Source: Candidatus Krumholzibacteriota bacterium (lineage in GTDB: Bacteria; Krumholzibacteriota; Krumholzibacteriia; JACNKJ01). From it: a stretch of 60,556 bases of DNA. Both the position numbers and the translations under genes were made by a program. The stretch lies in NCBI GenBank assembly GCA_016933175.1, contig JAFGBK010000104.1, positions 1 through 60,556 on the forward strand. The letters run 5' to 3'. A model generated the notes under the pieces. The model was not told where the DNA came from and did not search any database. It saw only the letters and a list, made by a program, of their open reading frames with translations. This document shows, one piece after another, positions 26,125 to 35,358 of this stretch; position 1 is the stretch's first letter, and every line of letters starts with the position of its first letter.

Positions 26125-27416
26125 ACGCGCCTCCAGAGGTGCTCGGCCAGCGCGAGCGAGCGCGGCCGCCAGTCCGCCGGCAGGGTCGCGCCACAGCGCG
26201 CGGCCAGGCTCGCCTCGGGCAGCCGCGCCTGCGCCGCCCGGAAGAGGAAGGGGTTGCGCAGGGCCGCCAGCAGCCAGCGCCGCGGTGCGGCGGGCCGGTA
26301 GCGCCAGGCCGCGCGCAGGTGCGTCATGTCCTCGACGATGGACCAGACGCCAGGGGGTACCGCCGGTGCCACGCGGGCGAAAGCATCCCCCTTGTAGCAG
26401 GGGCGCCCGCACGCGCCCTCGTAGTGTGTCGGCAGCAGCAGGACGCTGCTCACCGCGCACTTGACCGCGAACGGCGAGGCGAGGGGGCGGCGCGCGAGGA
26501 TCGGATCGCGCAGCCAGGACAGGGTGTTCAGGAGCAGCATGGCCGACGCCAGCGATGCATCCCGCGGCCGCAGGACGGGCGGCGGCGCGCTCGCCGGCGT
26601 GAGGACCGCCGCGCGCCGCAGGGCCGCCACCGGGAGACGGGTCCCGGGGTAACGGTGCACGTCGGCCGCCGACGCCACCAGCAGGCCGTGATGCTGAAGC
26701 GGATCGTGATCGTAGAGGTGGCGCAGCACCCCGAAGCAGGCGCGGGCCAGCCCGGCGAGGCGCGGCGGCGACGCCAGGGCGCGCTGCGACACGAAGAGCC
26801 AGAGGTCGAGGTCGCTGAATCCCGTCGCGGTGCCGTCGGCGACGCTGCCGTGAACCAGCAGCAGCGAGCCCGTCTCGGCGAGTCGGTCGCCGAGAGCGTC
26901 CCGCACGCGATCCAGCACGGGGACGCCGCCGGTCCACACGGCGATCGCGTCGAGGCTCGCGGCCGGCGCGGCGTCGCTCTCGCTCTCGAGTCGTGGCGCG
27001 AGAAGCCCAGCCAGCGCCGCCAGCTGCTCGGGGACGGGCACGCCCGTGTCCGGTCCGGTCCGCAACAGGAGGAGCTTCTCGCGGGCCAGGTGCCACGCGC
27101 GGTCCAGCGTCCGGCGCAGTCCCGACCGCGGCGCCGCCATGGGCCACCCTAGCAGCCGGCGCCCCCAGCCCAGGAACTCACCGTTCAGGTAGAGGTCCAG
27201 CGCCCGCTGCAGGTCGTCCTGGCATGCGTCGAGCCAGAAGCGGTCCGGGAAGGCGGCGCGCGGCGCGGACTCGGGACGCAGCAGCGCGGCCCGGCGCCGC
27301 AGCAGGGGCAACGCGGCATCGCCCGGCTCAAGCCAGGCCTGCGCGGCGCCGCTCCAGGAGAGCGCCCCCGCCGCAGTGCGGCCCGCCGCCATCCCCCTGC
27401 CGGCTGGATGGGTCAT
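26103..27416 (-). CDS. Predicted nucleotidyltransferase-fold protein (first of pair)
   Basis: 437 residues. In the middle, SLLLVHGSVADGTATGFSDLDLWLFVS is a clear pol-beta nucleotidyltransferase motif (GS, then D-x-D). The remaining sequence has conserved-looking hydrophobic blocks (FAVKCAVSSVLLLPTHYEGACGRPCYKGDAF) but no named domain. ATG 27416 overlaps the wzx stop (ATGA) and has AGGAG upstream. It lies between the flippase and a second similar protein. A role in adding a nucleotide-linked group to the glycan is a guess. Confidence 0.7.
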   Translation of the reverse strand: MTHPAGRGMAAGRTAAGALSWSGAAQAWLEPGDAALPLLRRRAALLRPESAPRAAFPDRFWLDACQDDLQRALDLYLNGEFLGWGRRLLGWPMAAPRSGLRRTLDRAWHLAREKLLLLRTGPDTGVPVPEQLAALAGLLAPRLESESDAAPAASLDAIAVWTGGVPVLDRVRDALGDRLAETGSLLLVHGSVADGTATGFSDLDLWLFVSQRALASPPRLAGLARACFGVLRHLYDHDPLQHHGLLVASAADVHRYPGTRLPVAALRRAAVLTPASAPPPVLRPRDASLASAMLLLNTLSWLRDPILARRPLASPFAVKCAVSSVLLLPTHYEGACGRPCYKGDAFARVAPAVPPGVWSIVEDMTHLRAAWRYRPAAPRRWLLAALRNPFLFRAAQARLPEASLAARCGATLPADWRPRSLALAEHLWRRVCESATT

Positions 27417-28726
27417 CGGAAGACTCCTCGTGCGGCCAGGCTGTCGATGCGGGCGCGGACCCGTGCGAACTGGAGCGCCATGGACAGCGGGTGGGAGAGC
27501 AGCAGGCTCAGCACCACGCCGAGGCCGCCGAAGCGGGGCACGAGCGCCTGGCCCAGGACCACCGCCAGCAGGCCGATGCCGAGGGTGATGATGAAGTAGT
27601 CACGCTGCAGGCGCAGGTTGATCAGGTAGCGGTTCACCACGAGCGCGGGGCCGTAGACGAGGGACCACAGGCACAACAGCCGTAGCGGCGCAACGGACGC
27701 CTGGTACTCGGGCTGGAAGAAGAGGGCGATGATCCAGGGCGCCAGGATCAGCAGCGGCAGGGCGATGACCGCCGAGCCCAGCGCCGAGAGGCCCGCGAAC
27801 CGCCGGAGCTGGCGGCGCAGCGCGGCGACCGGCTCCCCCTCGCGCGTGGACGCCGCGATGCCGGGATCCAGGACGCGGACGAACTGGGCCTGGAAGAGCT
27901 GGACGATGGCGATGAGCTGGAAGCCCACCGCGTAGTAGGCAAGCTCGCTGGCGCCGTGCTGGCGGTCGAGGACGATCTGGTTGAAGTGGGTGTACAGCAG
28001 GCTAGACAGTCCCGCGGCCACGATGAGCCAGTTCTCGCTCACCAGCCAGCGCAGGTGCGCGCCGAGCCGGCCGAAGCTCGGCCGGTAGCTGCGCAGCGCC
28101 GCCAGCCACTGGACGAGGAGGCCGACTCCCCGCGACCCGAGCAGGCAGACTGCGGCGCCGGCGGCGGTGGGCGCGCCCTGCGCGGCCCGCCAGGCGAGGA
28201 CGAGGGCCAGCCCGTACAGCACCTTCTCGCCGAGGGCGATGGCCGCGTGCAGGTGCATGCGGTAGCGCGCGTCGAACCACGCCGTCGGCGACAACCCGAA
28301 CAGAACGCCGGCGCCGGAGCAGAGCAGGAGCGGCAGGAAGCGCTCGTCCGCCGGCTCGGTCCACCGGAGGAAGGCCGCGACGCCGGCGAGGACGGCGAGG
28401 CCCAGCAGCGAGCGCAGGACCACCGACGCGCTGAAGACGCCGTCCCGGTCCTGCGACTGCACCAGGTCGCGCACGAGCGTCCGCTCGCTGGCGAAACCGA
28501 CCAGGGCCGTCACGAAGCCGGCGACGACGAGGCCCAAGCTGAAGATGCCATAGTGGTGCGCGCCGAGGACGTTGGCCAGCGACAGGTTGATGAGGAAGCC
28601 GAGGCCCGCCTGCAGGTAGTTCAGGACCGACAGCGTCACCGCGATGCGGCCGCGGCCCGACCGCAGGCTCGCGCGGAGCAGCGGGATCAGCCCCGCGCCG
28701 CGCGATTCCGCTCCGTTCACGTGCAT
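27413..28726 (-). CDS. Wzx-like polysaccharide flippase
   Basis: 437-residue polytopic membrane protein of the oligosaccharide-flippase/MATE-like class. Many hydrophobic helices are visible (LSVLNYLQAGLGFLINLSLANVLGAHHYGIFSLGLVVAGF at the N-terminus, FIITLGIGLLAVVLGQALVPRFGGLGVVLSLLLSHPLSMAL at the end). It would move the lipid-linked repeat unit across the inner membrane. Overlaps wzy by 10 bp and the nucleotidyltransferase gene by 4 bp. Confidence 0.85.
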   Translation of the reverse strand: MHVNGAESRGAGLIPLLRASLRSGRGRIAVTLSVLNYLQAGLGFLINLSLANVLGAHHYGIFSLGLVVAGFVTALVGFASERTLVRDLVQSQDRDGVFSASVVLRSLLGLAVLAGVAAFLRWTEPADERFLPLLLCSGAGVLFGLSPTAWFDARYRMHLHAAIALGEKVLYGLALVLAWRAAQGAPTAAGAAVCLLGSRGVGLLVQWLAALRSYRPSFGRLGAHLRWLVSENWLIVAAGLSSLLYTHFNQIVLDRQHGASELAYYAVGFQLIAIVQLFQAQFVRVLDPGIAASTREGEPVAALRRQLRRFAGLSALGSAVIALPLLILAPWIIALFFQPEYQASVAPLRLLCLWSLVYGPALVVNRYLINLRLQRDYFIITLGIGLLAVVLGQALVPRFGGLGVVLSLLLSHPLSMALQFARVRARIDSLAARGVFR

Positions 28727-30162
28727 GGCAGCACCGCCGCGCGGTCCAGTCGGCGCCTGCCGAGCAGCACCAGGATGGGCAAGAGAACGGCCGAGCGGAC
28801 GAGCAGCACGCCCAGCGTGTCGGAGACGGTGCCGCTGGGCTGCAGGAGATCAGGCGCCGTGGTCGCCAGGAAGAGGATCCCCGCGACGGGGGACGCCGCC
28901 GCGCCCCCCAGGCAGAGGATTTGCCACCCCCGGCACAGCAGGCCCAGCAGGAGCATCCCCAGGAGAACCCCCGCCGCCTGGAAGTTGAGCCAGAGATCGC
29001 CCACCGTCGAATAGCCGGCCGCGCCGTGGCCGCGCACCCGGCGCAGGTCGAGGTAGTCCTCGTAGAAACGGCCGGCCATGGTCACCTCCGGCTTCTCCGG
29101 CCATAGGGCGCGCGGCACGAAGGTCGTCCCCACGAGGGCGAGGGTGCGGCCGCGCTGCCAGTCCCAGATGTCCGGCGTGCCCTCGATGAGCAAGGCGAAC
29201 AGGTCCAGACCGGAGCCGGTGCGCCGCGAGAGCTTGGCCAGGGTGCCGGCGTCGCCAGAGGCGTCCGTCACCGAGCCCGTCACCAGGCCGCGGTAGAGCT
29301 CCAGGGCTGCCAGGCCGCGCTCGAGGCCGCTGAGCTCGCCCACGCGGCCCGAGTGGCTCTTGTAGGCACTGACGGCGCCGAACAGCACGAGGAAGACCGC
29401 TGCCGCCCCGGCCAGGGCCAGGAGCCGGCGCGGCCGCCGAACCAGGATGCCCAGCGAGCCGGCCAGCAGCAGGTAGACGAGGACGTAGGCGATCATGCGC
29501 AGCAGGAAGATCCGCTCGCCCATGATCAGGGACCCGAGCAGGTAGCCGGCCAGCGTGACCAGCGCCGCCAACGGGCCCGCCCGCACATAGCGGCGCCGCT
29601 CGACCAGGAGGATGCCGGCGCCGAGGTAACCGAGGGCGATGGCGTACCCCGGCAGGCCGCCCAGGGAGCCGACCCAGCCGGCGGGTGAGAAGTAGTAGAC
29701 GGCCTGTACGGCGCGCCCCGCCAGGCCGGCCAGGCACATGAGCAGGACGGCGGGAAAGGCGAAGCGCCGGTCGAAGAGCCAGACGCCCGCGGCGGCCAGG
29801 GGCCGCGAGTCGCGGAAGGCATGGTAGCCCAGGGTGAAGGCGCCCCAGCCCAGGAGGGCGTGGCCCGCTGCCGCCACCAGGGCCGGCGCGCCGATGCGCC
29901 CCGGCAGCCAGACCATCTCGGGCTGGAAGGCCAGCACCAGAGCCCGCAGGCCGAAGACCAGGGCGACGCCGGCGGCGGCCAGCAGTCCGAGGGCGTTGGT
30001 GCGGGCGCCGCCCAGGCGCGGCTGGTGGATCAGGTAGGCCAGGGGCAGCAGGACCAGCGAGGCGCCGTGCACGAGCAGCGCCGCCTCGCCTGCGCCCAAG
30101 AGGAGGCGCGCAAGCCAGCAGGCGGCGAGGGCCGCGGCCCAGAGCAGCGTCACGGCCGTCAC
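28717..30162 (-). CDS. Wzy-like polysaccharide polymerase (membrane protein)
   Basis: 481 residues with at least ten hydrophobic segments. A large hydrophilic loop contains LFALLIEGTPDIWDWQRGRTLALVGTTFVPRALWPEKPEVT, a pattern seen in O-antigen/exopolysaccharide polymerases. It would join repeat units in the periplasm under Wzz control. GTG 30162 overlaps the upstream GT4 stop (GTGA); a second in-frame GTG lies at 30153. Polymerases are poorly conserved, so the call rests partly on the wzx/wzz context. Confidence 0.78.
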   Translation of the reverse strand: MTAVTLLWAAALAACWLARLLLGAGEAALLVHGASLVLLPLAYLIHQPRLGGARTNALGLLAAAGVALVFGLRALVLAFQPEMVWLPGRIGAPALVAAAGHALLGWGAFTLGYHAFRDSRPLAAAGVWLFDRRFAFPAVLLMCLAGLAGRAVQAVYYFSPAGWVGSLGGLPGYAIALGYLGAGILLVERRRYVRAGPLAALVTLAGYLLGSLIMGERIFLLRMIAYVLVYLLLAGSLGILVRRPRRLLALAGAAAVFLVLFGAVSAYKSHSGRVGELSGLERGLAALELYRGLVTGSVTDASGDAGTLAKLSRRTGSGLDLFALLIEGTPDIWDWQRGRTLALVGTTFVPRALWPEKPEVTMAGRFYEDYLDLRRVRGHGAAGYSTVGDLWLNFQAAGVLLGMLLLGLLCRGWQILCLGGAAASPVAGILFLATTAPDLLQPSGTVSDTLGVLLVRSAVLLPILVLLGRRRLDRAAVLPCT

Positions 30163-31520
30163 GGCGGCTCCTCCGCGCGCCCGGCCCTGCCGACCGGGGC
30201 CGCGCCGGCGCTGGCAATTCCCGCGCTGGCGCCGGCGCCCCGCGCGGCGCTGCCGCGTTGCGCCGCGCCGCCGGCGCACGACGCCAGCTCGCGATACAGG
30301 TCCAGGTAGGCCGCCGCCACGATGTCCCATGAGAAGCGGCCCCGCACGAGGTCGCGGGCCGCGGTGCCCAGCCGCTCGCGCAGCGGGGGATTGGCCAGGA
30401 GGGCCAGCGTCCGCTCGACGAAGTCAGCGCGCCGCGCTACGGCCGCGTGCACGCCATCCGCTAGGCCCAGGGCGGCAAAGGCCTCGGCCGTGCCCACCAC
30501 GGGCAGGCCCGTGGCCAGGGCCTCGAGGACCTTGTTCTTGATGCCGGCGCCACTGAAGACGGGCGCCAGGTAGAGATCCGTCGAGGCCAGGGCGGCCGGC
30601 AGATCGTCCACGTAGCCGGTCAACTCGAGCCAGGGGCACCCGCAGATCAATCCAGACAAGCGACTGGCGGCGCCACGGCCAATGATGCGCAGGCGGAAAC
30701 CGGTCTTCCCCAGGCTTGCCGCCAGCGCCGGCCCGACCTCGAGAATCAGGAAGCGCACCGCGTCGAGGTTGGGCGCGTAGTCGAGGTTGCCGTGGAAGAC
30801 CAGCACCGGCGTTGCGTTCGCCAGCCGCCGGCGCGGCCGGAAGGCCTCGGCGTCCACGCCGTTGGGCAGGACGAGCTGGCGCACGCCGTCGGGCAGCCCC
30901 GCGGCCTCGCGGTCCCGCTCGGAGAAGAAGGCAACGGCGTCGTAGCGCGGGTACACGCGGCGCTCATAGCGGCGGAAGCGCCGCGCCACTAGGCGGTGGT
31001 AGAGGCTGCGCGGCGGTCCCGTCTCCGCAGCGAAGCTCGCGTGGACGAGGGAGAAGGCGTCGCCGGCGGTGAGCACTCCCGGCAGGCCGGCGCCGGCCAG
31101 GCTGCCGGCCATGCCCGCCCCCCAGACATGCAGCAGGTCCAGGCCCGGTCCGCGGCGCAGCGCCGCCACGTGACCGCGCAGGGCCGCGCCGAGGCTGGCC
31201 TCCACGTGGCGGCAGCCCGGCGGCCAGGGCGAGGCCAGCGCCTGCAGCCTACGCGCTGGCGTGAACGCCGGCAGATCGAAGACGCGCACGCGCGCCGGGT
31301 CGAGGCCGAGGCCCTCGAAGCCGCCGCGCGCGCCATCCGGCGCCTGCCCTTCAGCCGCCAGTTCGTCCGGCGCTGTACCGGGCGCGCGCAGGCAGGCCAG
31401 GTGGATCTCCGCTGCGCCGCCGACGCGTTTCAGCACGTTGTGGACATGGATGTTGCCGCCGTCGATGGGCGGCCGGGGATCCCAGGCCAGGACGAGGACG
31501 CGAGGCACGGCGTGCCTCAT
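30159..31520 (-). CDS. Glycosyltransferase family 4
   Basis: 453 residues, GT-B fold. N-terminal RVLVLAWDPRPPIDGGNIHVHNVLKRV and a C-terminal donor domain with VLVFHGNLDYAPNLDAVRFLI, ELTGYVDDLPAALASTDLYLAPVFSGAGIKNKVLEALATGLPVVGT, in which the last stretch corresponds to the E-x7-E region. A ~40-residue Ala/Gly/Arg-rich tail follows the fold. Cytoplasmic-face assembly of the repeat unit. Overlaps wzz by ATGA. Confidence 0.88.
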   Translation of the reverse strand: MRHAVPRVLVLAWDPRPPIDGGNIHVHNVLKRVGGAAEIHLACLRAPGTAPDELAAEGQAPDGARGGFEGLGLDPARVRVFDLPAFTPARRLQALASPWPPGCRHVEASLGAALRGHVAALRRGPGLDLLHVWGAGMAGSLAGAGLPGVLTAGDAFSLVHASFAAETGPPRSLYHRLVARRFRRYERRVYPRYDAVAFFSERDREAAGLPDGVRQLVLPNGVDAEAFRPRRRLANATPVLVFHGNLDYAPNLDAVRFLILEVGPALAASLGKTGFRLRIIGRGAASRLSGLICGCPWLELTGYVDDLPAALASTDLYLAPVFSGAGIKNKVLEALATGLPVVGTAEAFAALGLADGVHAAVARRADFVERTLALLANPPLRERLGTAARDLVRGRFSWDIVAAAYLDLYRELASCAGGAAQRGSAARGAGASAGIASAGAAPVGRAGRAEEPP

Positions 31521-32557
31521 GTGCCCCGCCCCACCTCGCGCCGCAGGGCGCGGTAGGCGGGGCGGCGGCGGAACTCGGTCAGGGATGCGCGGACCAGGGC
31601 CAGGCAGCAGCTCCCGACCAGGAGGAGGATGAAGGCCGTCACGGCGATGCGCGCGCGGTAGGGGCTGTGCCGCTCCAGGGGCGGCCGGGCCGGATCGAGG
31701 ACGGTGATGGCCGGCACCGTCTTGACCTCCTCGGACCGCGCCAGCTCGTGCTGCGTGCGCAGGGTGGCGTAGAGCTCCTGTTCCATGGTGACCTCGCGGC
31801 GCAGGCGGCCCTCCTCCAGGGACAGTAGGGGCGACTCGGCGTAGCGCCGGTTCTGCTGGTGGAAGGCGCGCAGGCTGTCCTCGGAGGCCGCCAGGCGGTC
31901 CTTGGCCTCGGCCAGGCGCTCACCGATGAACTCCACCCAGCGGGCAGCGTGGGCGGCCTTGGCCTCGCGGTTGAGCGCGTCCAGCTCATCCACGGCCGCG
32001 TTGGCCGCGGCCGCGGCCGTCACGGGATCGCCGAGGGTGACGGTCAGGTTCGTCACGCCGCTCTTGAGGTCGTAGTGGCTGCGCAGGACCTCCTCGCGCA
32101 GGGCGCGCCGGGCCGCGTGGCCTCGCGCCGCATCGGATCCCTCTTTGCCGGCGAGGATGGCCAGCAGCGTGCGCTCCTCGCCACGGCGGTCGGGGAAGCT
32201 GCGGGCCAGGAGGCGGTCGGCGAAGGTGCGGCTGCTCAGGATGCGGGGGAACAGCGCCGACGGATCCGACGCCGCGCCGCCCAGGCCGACACCCAGGCTC
32301 CGGGCCGCGCCCAGCAGGGCGCCGGGCACGGCGAGGCCCGCCTCGCCGCCGATGCTACCCGAGGGCACGATGGCCGTGGCGGCGCGGTAGGTGGGCGCCA
32401 CCAGGAAGCTGACCAGCACGGCCAGGGCCGTGCCGCCCAGGGTGATGGCCAGGATGGAGCGCCAGTAGCGCAGGAGCGCGGCCATGAGGCCCAGCAGGCC
32501 GTCCTCGCGCAGGCTCAAGCGGCGATCCCCTTCGGGTGTCCGCGGTGCGTGGTTCAC
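31517..32557 (-). CDS. Wzz-like chain-length determinant
   Basis: 346-residue polysaccharide co-polymerase. Membrane helix 1 is YWRSILAITLGGTALAVLVSFLVAPTYRAATAIVPSG; a periplasmic coiled-coil region follows (FIGERLAEAKDRLAASEDSLRAFHQQNRRY). Then comes the proline-rich DPARPPLERHSPYRARI and the second helix AVTAFILLLVGSCCLALV. No tyrosine-kinase domain is fused. GTG 32557 has AAGGAGGAAGG upstream. Confidence 0.9.
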   Translation of the reverse strand: MNHAPRTPEGDRRLSLREDGLLGLMAALLRYWRSILAITLGGTALAVLVSFLVAPTYRAATAIVPSGSIGGEAGLAVPGALLGAARSLGVGLGGAASDPSALFPRILSSRTFADRLLARSFPDRRGEERTLLAILAGKEGSDAARGHAARRALREEVLRSHYDLKSGVTNLTVTLGDPVTAAAAANAAVDELDALNREAKAAHAARWVEFIGERLAEAKDRLAASEDSLRAFHQQNRRYAESPLLSLEEGRLRREVTMEQELYATLRTQHELARSEEVKTVPAITVLDPARPPLERHSPYRARIAVTAFILLLVGSCCLALVRASLTEFRRRPAYRALRREVGRGT

Positions 32558-32591
32558 GAGCCTTCCTCCTTCCGCCCGGCTGGCGCCGGGC

Positions 32592-33653
32592 TCAGCGCGT
32601 CAGGTCCTGGGCCGCGCGGCCGCCGCGCTCCGCCGCCGCGAGCCCGTGCAGGAAGCCCAGGCCGTAGGAGACGTGGAAGGCGGCCAGGGTGGGCGGCAGC
32701 AGGGGCAGCAGTCCCCAGCCGCGGCGGCGGGCAATGGCCAGCGATCCCAGGACCAGGAAACCCAGATAGGCGGCGCATTCCAAGCAGAAAAGGACGCGCG
32801 CCAGGGCCCAGAAGAGCGCCGCCGCGCCCAGGACGGCCATGGTGCTCACGAAGGCCACCGGCACCAGGTGCCGCGGCGAGGCGGGTAGGCGGTGCTTGCG
32901 AATCACCGCTACCTTCCAGAAGCCGTACTGGTAGTACTGGCGGAAGAGCCGGCCCAGGCTAACGCGGGGCCGATACCAGGAGCGGATGGCCGGGCTCTGC
33001 CAGACGCGCCCGCCGGCGCGCCGCAGCCGCAGGTTCAGCTCGTCGTCCTGGTTGCGCACGAGGCCCTCGTCGAACAGGCCCAGGCGTTCGAGGGTAGCCC
33101 GCTCCCAGCAGCCGTAGGTGACCGTGTCCACCTCGCCCTCGTAGTCGGCGAAGTGGAAGCGCGCCCCGCCCACGGCGAAGGGCGAAGCGTAGGCGGCGGC
33201 GATGGCTCGCTGCCAGGCGCCCGCGGCCTCGGTGCGCGCGGGCCCGCCGACGTTGTCGGCGCCCGTAGCCTCGATGGTCTCGACGCAGCGCCGCACGTAG
33301 TCGGGGGCGTAGCGCGTGTGGACGTCCATGCGCACGATGTAGCGGCCGCGCGCGGCGCGCACAGCGGCGTTGAGCCCCGTCGAGACGATGCGCCCCGCGT
33401 TGGGGATCACGCGCAGCTCCGGGCGGCGCCGGGCGTGCTCGGCCAGCAGTTCGGCCGTGCCGTCGTCGCTGAGGCCGTCGGCCACGAGGATCTCCACGCC
33501 GCCCGGCACGGGCTCCTGTGCCACGAGGCTTTCGAGGAAGGCCGCCACGTGGGCGCGCTCGTTGCGGCAGGGCACAACGATGGAGACGGCCGGCGCCACC
33601 TCCCGGGACGGCGCGGCGGCGGTTCCCGCCGGATCCCGCGGCGCGGCGCTCAC
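32592..33653 (-). CDS. Glycosyltransferase family 2
   Basis: 353 residues. The GT-A core has VSIVVPCRNERAHVAAFLESLVAQ, ILVADGLSDDGTAELL, and the metal-binding region ARGRYIVRMDVHTRYAPDYV, with a later QDDELNLRLRRAGGRVW. C-terminal hydrophobic helices anchor it to the membrane. The pattern is like succinoglycan-type GT2 enzymes. GTG 33653 overlaps the acetyltransferase stop (GTGA). Confidence 0.9.
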   Translation of the reverse strand: MSAAPRDPAGTAAAPSREVAPAVSIVVPCRNERAHVAAFLESLVAQEPVPGGVEILVADGLSDDGTAELLAEHARRRPELRVIPNAGRIVSTGLNAAVRAARGRYIVRMDVHTRYAPDYVRRCVETIEATGADNVGGPARTEAAGAWQRAIAAAYASPFAVGGARFHFADYEGEVDTVTYGCWERATLERLGLFDEGLVRNQDDELNLRLRRAGGRVWQSPAIRSWYRPRVSLGRLFRQYYQYGFWKVAVIRKHRLPASPRHLVPVAFVSTMAVLGAAALFWALARVLFCLECAAYLGFLVLGSLAIARRRGWGLLPLLPPTLAAFHVSYGLGFLHGLAAAERGGRAAQDLTR

Positions 33654-34174
33654 GCGCCGCTCCCGGCGCCCGCCGCGTGGATGACGTGCGCCGGCACGCC
33701 GCCGGCCATGCAGTTCGCGGGCAGGTCCCGTGTGGCTACGGAGCCCGCGGCCAGCAGGGAGCCCTCGCCCACGTCGACGCCGGCCAGAACGACGGCGTTG
33801 GCGCCGATCCAGGCCCCGCGCCCCACGTGCACGCGCGCGTTGCGCCGTGGCCCGAAGCGGTAGCTGCCCGACGCCGCCGTGTGGTCGCCGTCCGTGACGA
33901 CGGCGCCGTAGGCTAGCATGACCTCGTCCTCCAGGGTGACGTCCGCGGCCGCCAGCACGACGGATCCGGGCGCCAGGTACACATGGTCGCCCACGGCAAG
34001 GCTCTCCAGCCCCACCAGGCGCGCGCCCGCGGCCACCTGGAAGTCGCGGCCGCGGCGGCGCATGGCCAGGCCGTAGAGCCAGCCGCGCCAGCGCAAGCAG
34101 GCGGGCAGGTCGGGCAGGCCGGCCGTCGTCAGGCGCACCCACCAGGACCAGAGGAGGCAGAGCTTGTGGCGCAT
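33650..34174 (-). CDS. Left-handed beta-helix acyl/acetyltransferase (WcaF-like)
   Basis: 174 residues with hexapeptide repeats (VGDHVYLAPGSVVLAAADVTLEDEVMLAYGAVVTDGDHT ... VHVGRGAWIGANAVVLAGVDVGEGSLLAAGSVATRDLPANCMAGGVPAHVI). The catalytic His is probably in TDGDHT. Likely O-acetylates the repeat unit. ATG 34174 is chosen because AGAGG lies 6 nt upstream; the TTG at 34180 overlaps that site. Confidence 0.87.
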   Translation of the reverse strand: MRHKLCLLWSWWVRLTTAGLPDLPACLRWRGWLYGLAMRRRGRDFQVAAGARLVGLESLAVGDHVYLAPGSVVLAAADVTLEDEVMLAYGAVVTDGDHTAASGSYRFGPRRNARVHVGRGAWIGANAVVLAGVDVGEGSLLAAGSVATRDLPANCMAGGVPAHVIHAAGAGSGA

Positions 34175-34176
34175 TG

Positions 34177-35358
34177 TCAACCTCTCAGTGCTAGTTCGCG
34201 CTCCGCCGCCAGGCGCTCGACGACGCCACGAATGAAGTCCGCGCCCATGTGGGCGCGGGCGACGTCGCGCGCGGCGCGCAGGCAGCGGCGGCGCAGCGCG
34301 CCGTCGTCAAGCAGGCGGCCCAGGGCGTGGGCCAGGGCCGGCGCATTGTCAGGGGGCACGATGAGCGCGCTCTCGCCGTCGGTGAACAGCTCGCGGGCGC
34401 TGCCCACGTCGGTCGTCACGAGGGGCAACCCGTTGGCAGCGGCCTCAAGCAGCGCCCGCGGGCTGCCCTCCGTCGCCGAGGGGAGTGCGAACAGGTCGGC
34501 GCCGCGGTACTCGCGGTTCAGCGCCTCGCCCAGGGGCACCTCGCCAGCGAACACCACGCGCCCGGCTAGGCCCAGGGCCTCGGCTCGCCGCGCCAGCTCG
34601 CGCCGGTGGCGCGAGTCCGCAGGCCCCCCGACGACGCGCAGGCGGGTCCGGCGCCCCTCGTCATGCAAGATCGCGACCGCTTCCAGGAGCCGGTCAACGC
34701 GCTTGGCGGGCCTGAGAAAGCCCACGAAGAGGATCACTGGCTCGGGCCCCGAGCAGGTTTCCTCGCGCTCGTGGAAGTCCTCGGGCGCGAGGGTGGAGGT
34801 GATCACGGCCTCGGCGGACAGGCCGCGGGCTGTCAGGAAATCGGCCAGTGGCCGGCCGTTGGCCAGCAGCCGGTGGCGCCGCGCGGCCCGCAGGGCAAGT
34901 CGCCACTCGGGCTCGAAGAGGACGCGGCGCGCCAGCTTGCCCGCCGCCGACCAGTCCGGGCGCAGGGCGATCCCCTCAATGGGATTGCCCACGGCGTGGA
35001 AGAGCATCCCCATGCGCCGCGCCTCGCACAGGCGCGCCAGCAGCCAGGGGCAGGGATCGAACAGGCGCACGTACATGGCGTCCAGCCCATCCAGGTTCGC
35101 GGCAAATATCCGTCGCAGTCCAGACAAGTGACGCCACATCGCCGGGAAACTGCACCAGGGCAGGGGCACGATCTCCAGGCGCGGATCGGCGAGGCGCTCG
35201 GTGTTGACGGGATCCTCGCCGGACTGGACGTTGGTGAACAGGCGCACGCCGCCGGTGTGAGCGAGGAAGTGGCGCAGATAGCGCACGTGCGTGCCCAGGC
35301 CGGTGACGGCCTCGCCGTCCCAGCGCAGATTCCACAGCGCGTAAAGGCCGATCTTCAC
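34177..35358 (-). CDS. Glycosyltransferase family 4
   Basis: 393 residues, GT-B fold. The donor domain has VILFVGFLRPAKRVDRLLEAVAIL, RVVFAGEVPLGEALNREYRGADLFALPSATEGSPRALLEAAANGLPLVTT (E-x7-E) and VPPDNAPALAHAL. GTG 35358 gives a family-like start (VKIGLYALWNLRWDG) and overlaps the asnB stop (GTGA). The upstream ribosome site is weak, so translation probably depends on coupling. Confidence 0.88.
   Translation of the reverse strand: MKIGLYALWNLRWDGEAVTGLGTHVRYLRHFLAHTGGVRLFTNVQSGEDPVNTERLADPRLEIVPLPWCSFPAMWRHLSGLRRIFAANLDGLDAMYVRLFDPCPWLLARLCEARRMGMLFHAVGNPIEGIALRPDWSAAGKLARRVLFEPEWRLALRAARRHRLLANGRPLADFLTARGLSAEAVITSTLAPEDFHEREETCSGPEPVILFVGFLRPAKRVDRLLEAVAILHDEGRRTRLRVVGGPADSRHRRELARRAEALGLAGRVVFAGEVPLGEALNREYRGADLFALPSATEGSPRALLEAAANGLPLVTTDVGSARELFTDGESALIVPPDNAPALAHALGRLLDDGALRRRCLRAARDVARAHMGADFIRGVVERLAAERELALRG

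Noticed and set aside
24227-27416. Defence island built on nucleotidyltransferases (CBASS- or MNT-like)
   Set aside because: No effector, Cap-type or HEPN partner is present; the genes are overlapped with wzx and other glycan genes.
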